Shown here: positions 1 to 7,985 of the stretch, one piece after another
Position numbering within the stretch: position 1 is the stretch's first letter
Layout of the letters: each line of letters begins with the position of its first letter
NCBI GenBank assembly: GCA_022360375.1
Contig: JAKSCW010000201.1
Span: 1-8,558, forward strand
From: Balneolales bacterium
GTDB lineage: Bacteria > Bacteroidota > Rhodothermia > Balneolales > Balneolaceae
Direction of reading: 5' to 3'
DNA length: 8,558 nucleotides
The notes under the pieces: model-generated
Told to the model about the DNA's origin: nothing
The model's input: only the letters and a program-made list of their open reading frames with translations
Databases searched by the model: none
Program-made: the position numbers and the translations under genes

Positions 1-52
1 ACCATTAAGAAGGAATAAATTCAAATTTTGTAGCTAAAACTGATGTTTTAAA

Positions 53-2011
53 ATGGAAAAAAGCGCGATATATATAATCATTCTGGGGGTATTTCTGCAA
101 AGTTGTACACCTACGTTTAAAGTTGAAGAAGAACTGGATGTGGACAGGGTCGAAATATCTCATAACCAGGAAAATCTGACCGCAAGAGTTAATCATTTCA
201 ACTACCCACTGGTGATTGATGAGAATGGGGTGGCGACGGTTTACAACCCCAATCAGTATGCGAAAATAAGCTCGTTCCAGGCAGGAACAGCAATGAATGA
301 GTCTAAGCTTGATCATACCTGGTATTTTGTGGCGGAAGTAGATCCACCTGTATTTGAAGGAGAAACGTTAAGCGCTACACATGTTCAGGTAATCGACGAT
401 AAAGCCTATGTTTCGTACAACAAGCAAGGCAGCACCTACCTGGGTGGCCTGGAAGTTTATGACCTGTCGAACAAAGCGTATCCTCAAATTGTAAGCCAGA
501 TTCTGTTTAACAATGCAGATGTAAATGCGATTACTGCAGACTATGAAGGCGGTTCAGGATACAGGAAAATCTGGCTGGCATTGTCTCACCGGGCCAGAGG
601 GGCAGTGGTAAGGGAAGTGGAGTTGATAGACGGGTTAATCTCGGATGGGATAACCGATGTAAACCTTTCAGATTTTACACCAGGAGGCATTTCAGCTTCA
701 GCAAACGGAATTGTGCGATCCGGGGATCGATTGTTTGTGACATCCGGTAAAACGTATGGAGGTCTTTTTACACTGAATGCCAATGACTTAAGTTTTATTG
801 ATTCGGATTTCTATCCGAATGCCAAGTACGTTGCTGCAAATGGGCGCGATAACAATGCACGTATAGCGTCACTCATAACCGGGGATAGTGCATATATAAA
901 CATAAAGGCCCAAAATTCGGATGAGATCGCGAATACTATTCAAATCGGGCCCGTACTCCATCAAAACGTAGAAGGAAGCTACCGGGGTAAATCGGTCATT
1001 CATTTCGCGGAAGCATACCCGGATGTAGCTTTCGTGGCTATGGGAGGGGATGGGCTGAAAGGTTTCGATATAACTACCGGCGAAGAGCGGTTTTATACGT
1101 CGGACAATGTACTAACTATTGGAAACACCAATGGAATTACGAGCGATGATGATTACCTCTATATGGCGAATGGAGCTGATGGATTAGGAGTGGCGTTAAT
1201 CCCGGAACAGAATGGTAATGTTGAAACGGTATTTACCTGGGATTTGAGCGAATACCCTGCTTCAGCAAATTATTTAACCACAGACGGGGAATGGATTTTT
1301 ATCGCTAAAGGCGGAAAAGGACTTAAAATTCTGAGAAAGAGGGAAGACGGAGAGCATCGTACATTGTATGGCATTGGTCCGTATGGGGTTCCATTAGGGA
1401 TGGAACCTGAGAATTTTCCTGTTTGCGTTGAACTGCTTCCGAACATCTATAACAATGTATTGCCGGAACAAAGCAATGTTTTGGAGCGTAATCCTGAGTT
1501 TTTTGATAATCCTAACAGGGAACTTGAGCTCCTGAAAGACGACAAAGTGTATATCACTTTTATTACCGAAAGGGCCGGGTACAAAAACGCCCTGGGATTC
1601 TATTACTACCACAAAGACCATCCGCCTTCGTCGGTTGATGAACTTGAGAAATGGGTTGTTTTTCCAAATGCATCAGCGGATGGACACGGAGGGAAATTGG
1701 TTGAAGGAAACACTATGAAGCTGCTTGGAAGCTTTGAAGAGGGAACAGTTATCGGTTTCTATCTGATCTCGAATGGCTGGAATGGATTTGAAATTACGAA
1801 TGGGATTTACACCCAGTACACCATTCCTGAATTTAATGTAAGTGAGATGCAGCAGAGTATCATTTTCCATGATCAGCGTTGCTCATCGGTAGTTATGACT
1901 TTTGAGGACATAGCGCTGCCGAAAGGAGATAAGGATTTCAACGATGTGATTTTCATGATTTCGACGGAAGATTCTACCTCATTTGACCGATCCGTTTTCA
2001 TTCAACAGTAA
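53..2011 (+). CDS. Surface lipoprotein with LVIVD-like propeller repeats and C-terminal DUF4114 domain
   Basis: Seen: a 652-residue protein with a short hydrophobic N-terminus followed by a lipobox LQSC (residues 15-18), so Cys18 is the likely lipidation site and the mature protein is anchored in an envelope membrane. Residues about 110-430 carry recurring beta-strand units of the LVIVD propeller type, for example VAFVAMGGDGLKGFDI (326-341), YLYMANGADGLGV (368-380) and WIFIAKGGKGLKI (414-426). Residues about 495-640 match the DUF4114 pattern: an ALGFYYY segment (513-519), FPN (537-539), and the terminal acidic FEDIALPKGDKDFNDVIF (617-634), whose Asp and Glu residues could bind calcium. The start is fixed by an in-frame stop at 41-43, and no clear Shine-Dalgarno precedes it. 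Known: DUF4114 is common in secreted or surface proteins of unknown role. Inferred: a surface-exposed binding or structural protein. A 240-base gap separates it from the next gene, so co-transcription is uncertain. No enzymatic motif is visible. Confidence 0.85.
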   Translation: MEKSAIYIIILGVFLQSCTPTFKVEEELDVDRVEISHNQENLTARVNHFNYPLVIDENGVATVYNPNQYAKISSFQAGTAMNESKLDHTWYFVAEVDPPVFEGETLSATHVQVIDDKAYVSYNKQGSTYLGGLEVYDLSNKAYPQIVSQILFNNADVNAITADYEGGSGYRKIWLALSHRARGAVVREVELIDGLISDGITDVNLSDFTPGGISASANGIVRSGDRLFVTSGKTYGGLFTLNANDLSFIDSDFYPNAKYVAANGRDNNARIASLITGDSAYINIKAQNSDEIANTIQIGPVLHQNVEGSYRGKSVIHFAEAYPDVAFVAMGGDGLKGFDITTGEERFYTSDNVLTIGNTNGITSDDDYLYMANGADGLGVALIPEQNGNVETVFTWDLSEYPASANYLTTDGEWIFIAKGGKGLKILRKREDGEHRTLYGIGPYGVPLGMEPENFPVCVELLPNIYNNVLPEQSNVLERNPEFFDNPNRELELLKDDKVYITFITERAGYKNALGFYYYHKDHPPSSVDELEKWVVFPNASADGHGGKLVEGNTMKLLGSFEEGTVIGFYLISNGWNGFEITNGIYTQYTIPEFNVSEMQQSIIFHDQRCSSVVMTFEDIALPKGDKDFNDVIFMISTEDSTSFDRSVFIQQ

Positions 2012-2251
2012 AGGGGAGTGTTAATCGGAGAATACAGGCAGTTGGTCGAGTATTCGGAATAAAGAAACCTAAACATCAATAGTTTTAAATAGAATTAAAC
2101 AACAACGTAGTGATTAACACCGCAGTAAAAATACCAGGTAACCACAAAACAAACACAGCAATACAGCTGCTGAACCGAAGGAACAAATGAAAACCCAATT
2201 AAAAAGGGGCACTATCTGAGCTTGTAATTACTGCGTTTACAGGAATACATC

Positions 2252-3631
2252 ATGTTTGAACTCATACAATTAAAACCAAATACTCCTAAGCTTCTTCGTT
2301 ACGAACGCGAAGGACTTGAGGTGATCGTACTTGAGAAAGTTCAGGATGTGCATTTCTATGATGTAGCGAAATATGACGGGGTTCTGGTTCAAACACAAAG
2401 AAGGAGAGAGGCCACTGAAATTCTTCACGAAATACGGGCAAATACAAACCCGGTGATCTCACTGAAGCCCGTTTTTTTAAGTTCAACACTCCCGGGGTAT
2501 TCAGGAATCAGTTATTTGTTCGACGGAACCTATTCTGACGCTGAATTTGCCGTTCGAATTCAATCCATTAAAGAAATAAACCGAAGGCTGAAAGAAACGA
2601 AGATCGATATTGGATTAGTGAATTATGATACTTCATTAATTCAGCAAACATTGAAGTTTTGCTATTCCAGGGGAATTTCCCTGGAGCCGCAACGGAACAG
2701 GAATTCTGCAATTGGCTTTTCATATCCCTTTTTGAGTTCTGTTATTGAAGAGAAAGACAGCATCAGGATCTTGAAACTACTCGATCAATTTTCAAAAGTT
2801 GGGTATTTCGCAAAACAAACCGTCGACGTTATCCAGGGGTGCAAAAAATGTTCCGGGGGGTATTTGAATTACCGGGAAACATGCCCGAGGTGTTCTTCCA
2901 GGGATTTGAAAACCGAAGATTTGATTCACCATTTTTCATGTGCGCATATTGCCCCGGAGTCTGTTTTCCGGAAAGAAGATCACATGGAATGCCCTAAATG
3001 TGACAAAAAACTGCGCCACATTGGAATTGATTATGATAAACCGTCAGCCGTTTATACATGCAATAGCTGTGATCACGAATTTCAGAATGCAAAAATAAAG
3101 GCTCTTTGCGTAGACTGCGGGCATGACAATGAACTTCATCAATTGCAAAGGTTTTCGATTTCAAACTATGAGTTAACACCCATGGGGGAACATGCTGCTA
3201 AGTATGGCATGTATGAAATTCATGAAAAACCTGTTACCTCAAAGCCTAAGTGTATTTCACTTGCAATGTTCGGGATGTTCAGAAAACAGGAAATTGAACG
3301 GTTGAATAATACAGATACGATAAGTTGGGAAGGTTCAATAAAACTGAATTCTGAGATGATTAAGGGCTTTGGAGAAAACCAGCAACAACTTATCAGGGAA
3401 GAAGTGCAAAATATCATCTCGGAATACTTGCACAAAGCGGATTTAATTACTTCAGCAAGTGCCTGTTGGTATCGATTCATCCTTTTTGATAAAGACGAAG
3501 AAATGGCGATGAAAATCGGTGAGTTAGTTCAGAATAATGTCACAAAGCTCTTAAATGACGGATTGAATGACCATACGCATGATATTGAGTTATTGGTGAC
3601 TTCCCTGAAGACGGAGAATGACCGTGTATGA
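2252..3631 (+). CDS. TackOD1 zinc-ribbon protein with receiver-like N-terminus and degenerate GGDEF-like C-terminus
   Basis: Seen: 459 residues, no signal peptide or membrane segment, so cytoplasmic. Residues about 190-320 hold five CxxC pairs (C197/C200, C211/C214, C247/C250, C270/C273, C286/C289) plus C230 in an IHHFSC motif, and LRHIGIDYDKP (254-264). This layout matches TackOD1 (thaumarchaeal output domain 1), a predicted metal-binding output domain of signalling proteins. Residues about 1-115 look like a receiver fold: KYDGVLVQ (40-47) occupies the position of the phospho-acceptor strand, but with Gln47 instead of Asp. Residues about 355-435 resemble the end of a GGDEF domain (FILFDKDEEMAMKIGELVQN, 409-428), with the signature replaced by ACWYRF (404-409), so cyclase activity is not expected. 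An AGGA at 2241-2244 lies 7 bases before the ATG. The gene's 3' end overlaps the glycosyltransferase gene by 14 bases, implying a joint operon and function. Inferred: a non-catalytic regulator of polysaccharide synthesis. The TackOD1 call is firm; the two flanking domain readings are tentative. Confidence 0.82.
   Translation: MFELIQLKPNTPKLLRYEREGLEVIVLEKVQDVHFYDVAKYDGVLVQTQRRREATEILHEIRANTNPVISLKPVFLSSTLPGYSGISYLFDGTYSDAEFAVRIQSIKEINRRLKETKIDIGLVNYDTSLIQQTLKFCYSRGISLEPQRNRNSAIGFSYPFLSSVIEEKDSIRILKLLDQFSKVGYFAKQTVDVIQGCKKCSGGYLNYRETCPRCSSRDLKTEDLIHHFSCAHIAPESVFRKEDHMECPKCDKKLRHIGIDYDKPSAVYTCNSCDHEFQNAKIKALCVDCGHDNELHQLQRFSISNYELTPMGEHAAKYGMYEIHEKPVTSKPKCISLAMFGMFRKQEIERLNNTDTISWEGSIKLNSEMIKGFGENQQQLIREEVQNIISEYLHKADLITSASACWYRFILFDKDEEMAMKIGELVQNNVTKLLNDGLNDHTHDIELLVTSLKTENDRV
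3613..3616 (+). promoter_or_regulatory. Ribosome binding site bearing on the glycosyltransferase start
   Basis: A GGAG sits inside the 3' end of the TackOD1 gene. It is only 1 base before the ATG at 3618 but 7 bases before an in-frame GTG at 3624. The spacing favours GTG 3624 as the true start (two residues shorter, 8-base overlap). The ATG is kept as the conventional call. Confidence 0.4.
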
Positions 3632-4934
3632 ACAACTTATACCGGAATACATCAACTATTGGTTCGAAGTAGGCTGGCCTAAATTTATCCGGGTTTTTTG
3701 GTTTTTTGTGTTGTTCGAATTCACCCGGTACATTCTTCTCGATCACCTTATTTACCTGGTGAAATGGATTCAAAAGCCAGGAACCAGCAAAGGGTATGAA
3801 TGGGCGAAAAGGAAGTTGTTTATTGAAAATCCTTTCGTTTCGATCATTATTCCGGGGAAAAATGAAGGGGAAAACCTGTACAAACTCACTAAGTCCCTGG
3901 CTGAACAAACGTATACAAATTTTGAGTTGATCATTGTTGATGATGGTTCTGACGACAATACGCCCCTCATAGGCAGGAACCTGGAAAAGCGGGGATTGAT
4001 AGATCTTTTTCTTCGTAACCAGGTGCGTGGAGGAAAAGCATCAGCAGCAAATTTAGCCCTCCAGTATGCAAAAGGAGAATATATTGTGCACCTGGATGCG
4101 GATTGTTCATTCGATATGGATGCCATTGAACAGGTGTTAATTCCCTTCTTCCTGGATACCCGGATCGGGGCCGTTGGTGGAAATGTAAAGGTGAGAAATG
4201 CAGAAGAGAGTTTATGTGCAAGATTGCAATCCATCGAATACCTGAAAACCGTTTTTGTGGGAAGGATCATTACTTCACATCTCGGGATTTATAAAATTAT
4301 TTCTGGCGCGTTTGGTGCTTTCCGGAGAGATGTGCTCGACCAGGTAGGTGGCTGGGACATCGGGCCCGGGCTGGACGGAGATATAACTATAAAAATCAGG
4401 AAATCGGGGTATAAAATATACTTCCAGTCAAAAGCTATCTGTTTAACCAGTGTTCCAAAAACATTCAAAAGACTTACCAAACAACGGTTAAGATGGGATA
4501 AATCGATTGTCAGATTCCGGGTCCGGAAGCACAGAGATGTGTATCTGCCCAATGCCAATTTCAGGTGGTCGAACTTTTTCGCTTTATTCGAAAATGTGTT
4601 CTACAACATAGTTCTTGATTTGACCTGGATTATCTATATGATCGATGTTTTTATGAACTACAACTCTCAATTGAGTTTTATAATCCCGATGAATTTTACG
4701 CTATATGTGGCTATGGGATATATTCAATTCATTGCGGTTCTTCTGTTTACCGAGCGACGAAAAGAAGAAGTGAAACTATGGAAATACATTCCATTAATGA
4801 CCATTTACACCGGTTTATACCTTCGCCTGGTTCGAACCACAGCCTATTACAAAGAATTTTTCTTCAAACGATCGTACGAAGATGTTTGGAATCCGACCAA
4901 ATCTTCCAAAATGGCCCGTCGATTCGGTTTTTAG
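3618..4934 (+). CDS. Processive family 2 glycosyltransferase, membrane polysaccharide synthase
   Basis: Seen: 438 residues with one N-terminal membrane segment (about 23-48), a cytoplasmic GT-A domain (about 73-300) and three hydrophobic segments near the C-terminus (about 320-346, 352-377, 387-405). The GT2 motifs are in order: VSIIIPGKNEG (74-84), VDDGSDDNT (107-115) for nucleotide binding, the metal-binding DAD (160-162), GAFGAFRRDVLDQVGGWD (230-247), DGD (253-255) where relatives carry TED or a similar catalytic-base motif, and QRLRW (289-293), the QxxRW motif of processive enzymes. Known: this arrangement is shared by synthases of poly-N-acetylglucosamine, cellulose and hyaluronan, which polymerise a nucleotide sugar and export the chain across the inner membrane. 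The sugar cannot be read from the sequence. It overlaps the TackOD1 gene upstream, suggesting that protein controls it. No deacetylase, export porin or BcsB-like partner lies in the window, so an orphan synthase or one with distant partners is possible. Confidence 0.9.
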   Translation: MTVYEQLIPEYINYWFEVGWPKFIRVFWFFVLFEFTRYILLDHLIYLVKWIQKPGTSKGYEWAKRKLFIENPFVSIIIPGKNEGENLYKLTKSLAEQTYTNFELIIVDDGSDDNTPLIGRNLEKRGLIDLFLRNQVRGGKASAANLALQYAKGEYIVHLDADCSFDMDAIEQVLIPFFLDTRIGAVGGNVKVRNAEESLCARLQSIEYLKTVFVGRIITSHLGIYKIISGAFGAFRRDVLDQVGGWDIGPGLDGDITIKIRKSGYKIYFQSKAICLTSVPKTFKRLTKQRLRWDKSIVRFRVRKHRDVYLPNANFRWSNFFALFENVFYNIVLDLTWIIYMIDVFMNYNSQLSFIIPMNFTLYVAMGYIQFIAVLLFTERRKEEVKLWKYIPLMTIYTGLYLRLVRTTAYYKEFFFKRSYEDVWNPTKSSKMARRFGF

Positions 4935-5026
4935 CACAAAGTTAACTTTCTGTTTCTTTTCATCTCAGAAAACTACAAATTTACCGTTGTTATCGGTCTA
5001 ACCCCACTATTTACTTTTTTCCGCTT

Positions 5027-6898
5027 ATGAGTAGTACTAAGGATCAGATTCGTGAGGAGGTCACTATTCGGTTTGCAGGTGACTCCGGCGATGGGATGCA
5101 ATTAACAGGCTCACTGTTTACCAATACCACGGCTCTTTTTGGTAACGATTTACGAACCCTCCCTGATTTCCCTGCTGAAATTCGTGCCCCCCAGGGAACG
5201 GTACCCGGTGTTTCGGCTTTCCAGCTACAGTTTGGCAGTCACGAAATATTAACCCCCGGGGATGAGTGCGATGTGCTTGTGGCCATGAATTCAGCGGCAT
5301 TGAAAGCTAATCTTTCGCTGTTGAAAAAAGGAGGAACCGTGATCGCCAATACGGCCGGGTTCGATAAGAAGAACCTGAGCCTGGCTAAATACCTGGATGG
5401 GGAAAATCCCCTGGAAGATGGTTCTCTCGACGATTATGAGCTGATTAAACTGGATGTGAATAAACTGGTAAAAGAAGCTCTTGCCGATTCAGAATTGGGA
5501 TTCAAAGACAAAGAACGCTCGAAGAATATGTTCGTGCTGGGATTGCTTTACTGGATGTATAACCGCCCGATGGACCCCACCATCAATTTCCTGAATGCGA
5601 AGTTCGGGAAGAAAAACCCGCAAATCGCCGACGGGAATATCAAGGTGTTGAAGGCCGGGTATTTTTATGGCGAAACCGTCGAGATTTTCAGTTCCAGGAT
5701 AACCGTTAAGCAGGCAGAACTACCTCCCGGTACCTATAGAAATATAACCGGGAACGAGGCACTGGTTCTCGGTTTAGTGGCTGCTGCCCGTAAAAGTAAC
5801 CTTCCGTTGTTTTTTGGCAGCTATCCCATTACCCCGGCTTCTGATGTACTCCACGGCCTTGCTCAGCATAAAAAATTCGGGGTTACCACGTTCCAGGCCG
5901 AAGACGAAATTGCAGCAGTAACTTCTGCAATAGGGGCTTCCTTTGGGGGAAGTATCGGGGTAACCAGCTCGTCTGGTCCCGGCATTGCGTTAAAAGGAGA
6001 AGCTATCGGGCTGGCAGTGATGCTGGAGCTCCCGCTTGTGGTGTTGAATATACAGAGAGCAGGGCCCTCTACCGGCATGCCCACCAAAACCGAACAGGCA
6101 GATTTGATGCAGGCCGTGTACGGGCGTAATGGAGAAAGCCCGTTGGTTGTTTTGGCACCCAAATCACCTGCTGATTGCTTTGAGATGGCCTTTGAAGCAG
6201 TACGACTCTCCTTAGAACATATGATCCCGGTGATGTTTCTTTCTGACGGATATATTGCCAATGGCTCGGAGCCCTGGAAATTCCCTTTATCCGGTGATCT
6301 GGCCGATATAAAAGTGAATTTTGAGAAACCACGCCTGAATGGGGATGAGAACCCGTTTTTACCGTATGATCGTGATAAGCGCTTAGTGAGGAAATGGGCA
6401 ATTCCAGGTACACAGGGGATAGAACACAGGGTAGGTGGCCTGGAAAAAGAAGATAAAACCGGAAATGTCTCCTACGATCCGGATAACCATCAATTGATGA
6501 CGAATATCCGCCGTGATAAACGGGATAACATCGCTGACAACATCCCTGAACAACCCATTAACCAGGGCAATGAACGTGGAGAAGTGCTTGTTGTAGGGTG
6601 GGGCGGAACCTTTGGCTCTATACGTACGGTGGTTCATCAGCTCCGTTTAGAGGGGATAGATGTATCCCATGCCCACCTTCGGTACATTAACCCGTTCCCT
6701 AAGAATTTTGGTGAAATCCTGAAGAATTTTGACCAGGTAATTGTTCCGGAAATTAATGATGGCCAATTGGTTAGGTTAATCAGGTCAGAATTTATGATAC
6801 CTGCAAAGCCTGTCAATAAAGTAAAAGGGCGTCCATTTGGAGTTTCAGAATTGAAAGAAGCAATTCTCGAAACCATCAACGAAAAAATAACTTCCTAA
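5027..6898 (+). CDS. korA: 2-oxoglutarate:ferredoxin oxidoreductase, fused gamma-alpha subunit
   Basis: Role: with KorB it decarboxylates 2-oxoglutarate to succinyl-CoA in the cytoplasm, passing electrons to ferredoxin; this serves the citric acid cycle or, run backward, reductive carboxylation. Seen: 623 residues. The gamma-type domain comes first (about 13-215, with TIRFAGDSGDGMQLTG at 13-28), then the pyrimidine-binding alpha domain (about 235-435) with the YPITP motif (266-270), AEDEIAA (291-297) and NIQRAGPSTGMPTKTEQADL (341-360), whose Arg and Thr residues belong to the conserved substrate and thiamine region of this family. A C-terminal domain (about 515-620) contains GWGGTFGSIR (524-533) and RYINPFP (552-558). 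Known: this gamma-alpha fusion plus a separate beta subunit is the two-subunit class found in Bacteroidota, mycobacteria and archaea. korB begins 10 bases downstream. No Shine-Dalgarno is visible before the ATG. Specificity for 2-oxoglutarate over other 2-oxoacids is inferred from resemblance of the pair to mycobacterial KorAB. Confidence 0.95.
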   Translation: MSSTKDQIREEVTIRFAGDSGDGMQLTGSLFTNTTALFGNDLRTLPDFPAEIRAPQGTVPGVSAFQLQFGSHEILTPGDECDVLVAMNSAALKANLSLLKKGGTVIANTAGFDKKNLSLAKYLDGENPLEDGSLDDYELIKLDVNKLVKEALADSELGFKDKERSKNMFVLGLLYWMYNRPMDPTINFLNAKFGKKNPQIADGNIKVLKAGYFYGETVEIFSSRITVKQAELPPGTYRNITGNEALVLGLVAAARKSNLPLFFGSYPITPASDVLHGLAQHKKFGVTTFQAEDEIAAVTSAIGASFGGSIGVTSSSGPGIALKGEAIGLAVMLELPLVVLNIQRAGPSTGMPTKTEQADLMQAVYGRNGESPLVVLAPKSPADCFEMAFEAVRLSLEHMIPVMFLSDGYIANGSEPWKFPLSGDLADIKVNFEKPRLNGDENPFLPYDRDKRLVRKWAIPGTQGIEHRVGGLEKEDKTGNVSYDPDNHQLMTNIRRDKRDNIADNIPEQPINQGNERGEVLVVGWGGTFGSIRTVVHQLRLEGIDVSHAHLRYINPFPKNFGEILKNFDQVIVPEINDGQLVRLIRSEFMIPAKPVNKVKGRPFGVSELKEAILETINEKITS

Positions 6899-6908
6899 TT
6901 CCACAACT

Positions 6909-7985
6909 ATGGCTGTAGAAACCTTAATTGATGAGTTTGTAAAAGAGTACGAGGCAGATCTTGATAATCTTCCTGATTATTCGGGAAAGGATTTCGCTTC
7001 CGACCAGGATGTACGCTGGTGCCCGGGTTGTGGCGATTATACCATTTTGAAGCAGGTTCAGAACGCGATGCCGGAATTGGGCCTTGCGAAGAAAGACATT
7101 GTGTTCATTTCAGGGATCGGGTGTTCTTCACGGTTTCCATATTACATGGATACGTTTGGGATGCATTCTATCCATGGCAGAGCCCCGGCCATAGCTACCG
7201 GCTTAAAAGTAGCCCGTCCAGATCTTTCCGTATGGATTATTACCGGCGACGGTGACTCTTTATCTATCGGGGCCAATCACTTTACGCAATTACTTCGCCG
7301 TAATGTTAATGTGAATTTACTGTTGTTCAACAACCAGATTTACGGGTTAACCAAAGGGCAGTATTCCCCGGCTTCACCGTCGGGTTCGGTTACCAAATCC
7401 TCCCCGTTCGGGTCTGTTGATCATCCGTTTAATCCGCTGGCATTGAGCCTGGGAGCAGATGGTACCTTTGTAGCCCGGGCTATGGATCGTGATCCAAAAC
7501 ACTTAAAAGAAATGATTCTGCGAAGCCATAAGCACAACGGGGCCTCCATGTTGGAAATTTACCAAAACTGCATTGTGTTTAATGATGGTGCATTCGGATT
7601 GTTTACGGACAAGAAAACCCGTCCCCAGGAATCCATTTACCTGGAACAGGGCCAACCACTTGTATTTGGCGCCAACCAGGATAAAGGGGTTCGCCTGAAC
7701 GGGCTGATGCCTGAGGTTGTGGAACTGGGAGATTCGATCACCAAAGACGATCTCTGGATTCACGATGAAAAGGATTCGACCAAAGCCCATTTGCTTTCCC
7801 GGTTTTTTGAACATCCTGAAAATGGGGAAGGGTTACAATTCCCGCGTCCTTTTGGGGTGTTATTTGCTTCAGATCGCCCCAGCTATGATGATATGGCTAT
7901 CGCACAGGTAGAGCATGCGAAGCACTCGGGAGAAGCCAACCTGGATACCCTGCTTCAGGGGAAAGACACGTGGGTGGTTAAGTAA
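6909..7985 (+). CDS. korB: 2-oxoglutarate:ferredoxin oxidoreductase, beta subunit
   Basis: Role: binds thiamine diphosphate and one 4Fe-4S cluster and forms the active site with KorA. Seen: 358 residues. WCPGCGDY (37-44) gives Cys38 and Cys41, GIGCSSRFPYY (69-79) gives Cys72, and QNCIVFND (219-226) gives Cys221; this spacing matches the four cluster cysteines of the archaeal two-subunit enzymes. The thiamine motif runs from GDGD (113-116) to NN (141-142). HSIHGRAPAIATGLK (86-100) and NQIYGLTKGQYSPAS (142-156) are near-invariant in the mycobacterial and Bacteroidota KorB class. Arg75 stands where some archaeal enzymes have Lys. An N-terminal extension of about 25 residues precedes the first cysteine, as in other bacterial KorB proteins. 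It follows korA by 10 bases in one operon, and the complete repeat element begins directly after its stop codon. No separate ferredoxin gene lies in the window. Confidence 0.96.
   Translation: MAVETLIDEFVKEYEADLDNLPDYSGKDFASDQDVRWCPGCGDYTILKQVQNAMPELGLAKKDIVFISGIGCSSRFPYYMDTFGMHSIHGRAPAIATGLKVARPDLSVWIITGDGDSLSIGANHFTQLLRRNVNVNLLLFNNQIYGLTKGQYSPASPSGSVTKSSPFGSVDHPFNPLALSLGADGTFVARAMDRDPKHLKEMILRSHKHNGASMLEIYQNCIVFNDGAFGLFTDKKTRPQESIYLEQGQPLVFGANQDKGVRLNGLMPEVVELGDSITKDDLWIHDEKDSTKAHLLSRFFEHPENGEGLQFPRPFGVLFASDRPSYDDMAIAQVEHAKHSGEANLDTLLQGKDTWVVK

Noticed and set aside
2121..2235. CGCAGTAA and its complement TTACTGCG about 100 bases apart before the TackOD1 gene
   Set aside because: An 8-base match at that distance is close to chance expectation and nothing else pairs around it.
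2666..2685. Near-perfect inverted repeat with 7-base arms inside the TackOD1 gene
   Set aside because: It lies in coding sequence with no T-run and no second copy; it is likely chance from the codons used.
3770..4270. 166-codon open frame on the minus strand inside the glycosyltransferase gene
   Set aside because: It is a shadow of a strongly conserved gene on the other strand, with no recognisable domain or ribosome site.
4987..5013. TTGTTA and TATTTA boxes before korA as a promoter
   Set aside because: The spacer is only 15 bases and the boxes match neither the sigma-70 consensus well nor the Bacteroidota TAnnTTTG form.
5863..6413. Two minus-strand open frames of 132 and 114 codons inside korA
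   Set aside because: The plus-strand korA reading has clear catalytic motifs throughout; these frames look like shadows.
7019..7255. 78-codon plus-strand open frame inside korB
   Set aside because: It overlaps the cluster-cysteine and thiamine-motif region of korB in another frame and shows no domain.
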